Source: Planctomycetota bacterium (GTDB taxonomy: Bacteria; Planctomycetota; SZUA-567; H5-PLA8). Taken from it: a stretch of DNA of 6,395 nt. How positions within the stretch are numbered: position 1 is the first letter of the stretch; every line of letters starts with the position of its first letter. The translations under genes and the position numbers were made by a program. Shown here piece after piece: positions 1 through 6,000 of the stretch. Location of the stretch: positions 1 to 6,395 of the forward strand of contig JANXLS010001050.1 of the NCBI GenBank assembly GCA_025355035.1, read 5' to 3'. The notes under the pieces were generated by a model. It did not search any database. It was given only the letters and a program-made list of their open reading frames with translations, and was not told the DNA's origin.

Positions 1-3000
1 GAACCACCCCCGACCGACACGAAGTTCGTATTGCTCGCATTCCCTAAATTTGAGCTCTGGCCGAAACTTAACGTACCCGCCGATACGGTGCTCGTTCCTG
101 AGTAGGTACTCGCACCCGCCAGAGTCCATGTGTTGGCACCGAAATCTTTGGCGACGGACAAAGCAAATGATCCGCCCGCACTCTGATCCGCCAGTACACC
201 CGACAGTACGCCAGGACCATTTCCTCGCAAAAACAAGCTACGCGTAGCATTTGCGGTAATCGTGAAATTGCCCGCGCAAGTCAAACTGCCCGCTTGAACG
301 TTTAGACTCGTAAATCCACCGCCGCCGTTTACCGAGAAGTTACCCAGAATGGAGTTGTTGCCGGCATCATTGACGACGGTTCCGAAATTCGCCGCAGAGT
401 ACAAGCTGTTGCTGGTGACGAAGCTAATACCAGACGGAATTGTAATGTTTGCCCCGCCCAAGTTGTCCAAATGCAATTGCGTGTTGCCAACTGATCCGTT
501 GGTGACATTAACAGTCTTGGCCGATGTGCCGAACGAGTTGCTGTTGGCGGCCGTGACCGACCCGTTGTTGATCGTCACATTGCCGGTGAAGCTGTTATTG
601 CCGGATAAAACCCAATTGCTCAGAATGTTGTTGGCAGGATTGTTCGTCTTTGTGAATACCGCAGATCCAGCCATGGCTTCGTTCATGACCAGCTTCGGAC
701 CCACAGGATTGTGGACGATCGTGAAGGGCGCCGCCGTCGCACTGGTTACGGCAGGCTGCACGCTAAATGTCGAAGTGTTCGTGATTCCCGTCACAACCAT
801 GGGCGTGATACCCTGTATGACTATGGCATCGCCCAACACAATCGCACCATTGGCCAACGACGTCGTCAACACCGAAGGATTGCCCGTGACAACTGTCGCC
901 GTTCCGGTACCCGCAACGGATGACCCGGTCACCGTGTTATTCGCAAATTCAACCGTGATCGCGCCGTTCCACGTACCGGAAGTCTGAGCTAAAGTTGTCG
1001 TACCCGCACCGTTGTAACTGAACGTTGCGGCATTGGCGCCGTTCGATAAATTCAACACCGATCCCGCACCCAGATTCGCGGCGTTGTTGAAAATTGTCTT
1101 GCCGTTGCCGAGATCCACCGGTCCGGTGAAGGTACTGGTTCCGCCCAACTGCAACGTACCCAATCCCAGTTTGGCGAAGCCACCCGCAGTGTCGCTGATG
1201 TTGCCCAGCAAATTGGCTTGTTCTGCTGCAGCGAGGCCCACCGTGATCTTGCGCTGTGTCGAGTTGGTACCCAGCGAGAATCCGCTGGTCAACGTCAAGG
1301 GATTGGCGCCCGCACCGCTGTTCAGGCCAAAATCGCCTGTCACGTTCAACGGATTGTTTAGCGTAAACGTGCCGGCATTTGTACGCAGCGTGCCATTGTG
1401 AGTGATCGTGAACGCGGATGTCGTAACGGTTGGCAAGGGCGCAGCCGTCGTCAGTGTAGTTGCGCTGCCGACTGCCGTAATCACTTGTGTCGCACCACCC
1501 GCCGTGATCAAATCGCCGACATTGACTGCATTGATAATCAGTGTTCCCGTGAACGTAGTTCCAATACCCGTAACAGCCGTTGTGCCGGTCGTGGTGATCG
1601 TACCCGGTTCAGTAAGATTCGAACCCGGAACGAAATTGACCGTTGTATTGCTTAATCCCGTCGAAGTCGGACGCACGACAGCGTAGCTTGCATTCGTCTG
1701 CGTTGCGCCGAACGCTCCGCCCAAGGTCAACTGGGTGTCGCTCTGAATGGATACAACCACCTGCGGTGTCTGGCCGGAGACAACGAGACAGTCGCCCGGC
1801 AATACCTGGTTCAGCGACAGGAAGTTCGTGCCGTTTCCGGTGATCGTTGTCGTCGCAGCGGCATTGGTGCTGATTGTTCCAGTACCAGCCGTCGAAGTTG
1901 CCGACGGATGCAGAATGATGAAGTTGGTTGGATTGGTGAACTGACCCGGCGTTGCGGATGTGATCATGGACGTTGCACTGCTGATTGCAGTCACCGTCAC
2001 AATACCGGCTCCATCCACGATAATTGAATCGCCCACCTTGATGTCGGTGCCGAACGTGGTGCCGGTTCCGGTTACGGTGGTCGTGTTGTTACACGTCACT
2101 GTGCCTGTCCCCGCGAGGAAGTTGCCGGTTGCATGCGTGATCGTGTACGCCGAAGCCGCAATCGCAGTCGCGCTGATAGTGGCTTGCGTCGTCAAGGACG
2201 TTGCGCTGGTGATGCCGCTCACAGTTCCCGTTTGTCCCGCAGCGGTGATCTGGTCGCCTACTTTAATGTCAACCAAGTAATTCGTACCCGTTCCCGTCCA
2301 GACGTTGGTGCTTGCCGCGACCGCAACGGTGCCCTGTCCCGTTGTGGCCGGCAACGGTCCTTGCGCTCCACCCACGCCCACGAAGCCCGCTTGCAGCGTC
2401 GTCGGTCCGGCATAGGTGTTGTTGCCCAGCAAGTTGACACTGTAGAGATTGTTAAATGTTATCCCTCCAGCTCCCGTTATCGCCGACGGCGAAGTGTACG
2501 TAAAGTTTAACGAGGGATGCGCCGTGACCACATCCATTGTCACCGCGCCGGTTCCCGCACCTTGGAAGGTCAACGAGGTATCCAAAACGATGCTGTCGCG
2601 CAGTGTCAACGCCTGATTGCTAAGCGTCCCCGTTTGTGTGATGGACTGATCGAAGATCGGTGCAACGCCGTTGCTGCTCGCGAATCGCAACCCGAATCCG
2701 GCGATTGTATTCGCGCCCGTCGAATTGGCATAGTTCAACCGATTCAAGAGGAACGGCAGGTTCGTGTTGTTGTTATTCGATACATATGAGGCGCTGTTAA
2801 GATTAAAATTCAGCACCGTATTCGATGACGGAACAGGTAGCGTGGAGTTCAGCCAGCTTATCGGCGTCGTCCAAAGGCTTGTGTTCGTGCTGAGTGTCAA
2901 GTCGTTTAAACTGATGCCGCCGCCGGTCGCATTCCACGTATAAGCCGGCGCTGTTGTGGCGTTGGTCAAATTCAAGAGCACGCGCTTCGGCGAGCTGGTA

Positions 3001-6000
3001 TTATCGACTGTGTACGTCGCCGTATATCCCGGAATCGGCGCGATAGTCAATGTGTTGTCGGTAATAGTTCCGCCCGCCTTGATCAGCGTAAACGGACTGT
3101 TCGCCTGGTCGAAGCCCGGCTTGATTGCCACATTCAGCGTGCCGCTCAAAGCGACGGTTCCCGTCACATTGGCCACGTCGGTGTTAGCCAGCGAACCCAC
3201 GTCGAAATTCAGTGCGGCATTGCTGCCCAAGACGGTCAAATTTCCACCGATGTTCAACGTACCCACCGACGCCAGTGTCATGCTTGACGACGGCGCACTG
3301 TTGCCCGGAGCCAGCGCAACGCCCACCGTGTTGTTCAACGTTACATTGCCGGCAATGCCACCCGTGCCGCCCAGAGAGGCGCTTACAACGGTCACATCGC
3401 CCAAGCCGGTCGACGAACTCACACCCACCGTCAGTGGCGCATTGGCGATCAAATTGGAACCGCCAACTGATGTTGTGCCGGTGTACGTGTTGTTCCCTGT
3501 CAAAATCAACTGCCCCGCCGAACCCAATCCCGCAGCCAAATTCGCACCGTTGGACCCGGTGATCACTCCGCTGATCGTTGCGATTCCGTTGCCGTTGTGT
3601 GAAATGTTGATCGCATTCGATCCGAAATCAATGTTCGCGCTGACCGCTATCGGCCCGTCCGCACTCAGAGCCTGCGCCGGAACCAGCGACTTGCCCAGCG
3701 ACGGAGTCGAGAAGTACAATGCGGCTGACCCGTTGCCCCCTGAATTTTGCACCACCATTTCGAATGGATAGCGTGTCCCCGCAGTCAATGCGCCGACCGG
3801 AATAACGTTGTTCGTTTCCTGAACGCCGTGTCCGCCTGCACTGTAATCGCCAAACACCATTTCCGTATTGTTGAACAGCAAATGCCCACCGTCGTCCGTG
3901 GCAACGTAGAACGTGTACGCTTCGCTCGTCGGCGCTTCAAAGTATCCCGTCCAGCGGAAGGAATTGGTGCTGACGTTGTCCAAATTTGGAATGGTGGGGC
4001 TCTTCGTGCCACCGATATAGTAGGGAATCGCATCAATGCGCGACGTTTCCGGCGCGACCGCCACGGTTGTTGTCGCCGTATTGGTCACCGGCGTCGAAAC
4101 CACGTTCGCGTTCGTGCGCGCGTAAGTCAGCGTAGATCCCGCTGCGCTTAGCAACTGGAACGTGCCGTCGAAGACCGGATCGCCCAGCGACACCGTGATC
4201 GATTGCGTGACCGTAAGACCGTGCGCCGCACTGGTCGTCAGTGTCACCACGTTGCTCGTCAACTGCTTGTTCGTAACCGTAATAGGATTCGTCGTCGCAG
4301 GTGTTGCAATTGTTCCGCCCAATACTCTGTGCGTCGTGCCGCCGCAACGTGTGAATGCAACCGTGCCGGACGTCGCAGTCGTAAAGGTGATGGTTTGCCC
4401 AACCACCGTGACTTGTCTCAGACCGTCGAACAACGAATCCGCCGGGTTGAGCGCAACGCGCACATAGTTGCCGGTCGCCACGTTATTCATCGAGCCAAGG
4501 AGTGTCAACGTCGCGGCCGTACCCGTTAATTGCTTGGCTTGCACAAACAGCGTTCGGTCTGCGGCGTTATGCCAATCGTAGTACTCGCCGCGCACGCCGT
4601 TAGCCGACGCGCCCGTGATGTTGAGGCTCGCTCCGACGACCAATTTGACGCCGGCCGCGCCCGTCAACGAAGCACCCGAATTCGATCCGTTGATGTTCAA
4701 GACAGATACAGCCTGGTTGACGCCATGCAAATCGATGACGTGGCTGGGCTGAATGTTCGCAATGTCTGCAGATCCTGGGAAAGTCACCCCGGTTGGGGAT
4801 GTCCACACTGTCGAGTCGTCCCAGTTGCCGGACTTCACTGAGGTGTACGTCACGATGCCTGCCTGAGCGATAATACCCAGAGTGCCATCGTAGAACCCGA
4901 GCGCACTGTAGCCATTGGCTTCGTTGACGGTTATGTAAGGGAACGTCGTTACGCCTGCCGTTACGCCGCTGGTGACGAACAAGTTCGGATCGTTGGGCGA
5001 TAGTCCGCTGCGATTCAAAGTCAACGTTCCGCCATTTTGACTGATCGTACCCACCGTAACCTGTACGTCAGGCGATCCCGACAAAGGAAGCGTCGGCGAC
5101 AGCGTGATTGTGCTGGAACCCGCTCCAGCAATCAGGCTCGTAAACGATTCCGTGCTGACGGCGTTGGCGGGCGAATTCATGGTGAATGTGCCGCCCTGCA
5201 TCGTCACCGTCGCGGTGCTGGCGATGCGGTTGTTCTTGCTGCCGGCCGAAACATTGTCGATCGCGAATATGCCGCCGGTGTTGACGGTCACATTATTCAC
5301 GAGACTGACGGTGCCGCTCAATGTGGCCACACCGCCATTGTTGTCGGTAAGCAAACCGCTCACGGTGCCAATTACTGACAGAGTACCAGAGTTGTTGACC
5401 GTGCTCGCCGTTCCAAACGGCGATTGGATTGTTGCCAATCCGCCATTGTTGACCGTTAGCAATCCCGTGATACTTCCATTGTCCGACACGATGCCGCCGG
5501 TGCTCACCACGACTGGACCGCCCGCATTGCCGAAGTACGGAGCCGTGCTGGTCAGATTGAGCGTGGAGCCCGTGCCAACGTTGATCGTCCCATTGCCGGT
5601 ATTGCCGCCGGCAATGTTCATCACGCTGGGTGAATTCAAATTAATCGTCGCGGCACCGTTGCCGCCTTGCCCTGCCACGCCCGTGACGCCCGTCACATTG
5701 AACGTGCTGCTATTGATGATGATCGTGCCGGTTGAGGTGCCGTTCACCGTTGACGTCATGGTCAACAATCCATTGACGCCCGCGTTGGCCGTCTTGATCA
5801 ACGTGCCACTCCCCGCAATTGGACCGCCGATGGTGAAGCCGCCGTTCGCCGCAGCCGTGGCGAGATTATGCCACGTTTGCGTCGTCCCCGTCGCCAGCGT
5901 CACTGTGCCAAAGAAACCGATGTTCTGGTTGCTGCCGGCGATCAGATTCAACTGAGCGTTGCCGATGTTGATGTCTTTCAGGTATTCTGTTTGACCCGAG

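Larger units (their letters stand above)
3666..4598 (-). other. PA14 domain, apparently split by an insert (residues 600-910)
   Basis: The main body is at 4058-3666: SRIDAIPYYIGG, SFRWTGYFEAPTSEAYTF, VATDDGGHLLFNNTEMVFGD, LTAGTRYPFEMVV, GSAALYFSTPS and LVPAQAL. The FRWTG strand, the TDDGG loop (the two Asp at 3891-3896, where PA14 lectins bind calcium), the LTAGxxY strand and the ALYFSTPS strand are the classic PA14 (PF07691) series. PA14 domains usually open with a G(L/V)xGEYY strand; here GVRGEYYD lies at 4598-4575, about 170 residues before SRIDAIP. Two tandem repeat modules occupy the gap. PA14 is a beta-barrel that often binds glycans. The body is confident; joining the RGEYYD strand to it is an inference. 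Confidence 0.85.

Noticed and set aside
349..987. Plus-strand open frame of 212 codons
   Set aside because: Antisense shadow over a beta-strand repeat and the sixth ~70-residue module. The product shows no domain and only a composition artefact.
2956..3771. Plus-strand open frame of 271 codons
   Set aside because: It is antisense to the continuous minus-strand gene. Its Val/Pro/Ala-rich product arises because codons for Thr, Gly, Asn and Val on the other strand read as Val, Pro and Ala here. It has no recognisable domain.
4033..4347. Minus-strand open frame of 104 codons in a different phase
   Set aside because: Its Arg/Asp/Gly-rich product is out of frame with the long minus frame, which here encodes the KQLT module and the start of the PA14 body. 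It is an overlap artefact.
5104..5955. Plus-strand open frame of 283 codons
   Set aside because: Antisense shadow with the same Val/Pro/Leu composition. It crosses several recognisable repeats of the minus-strand protein.
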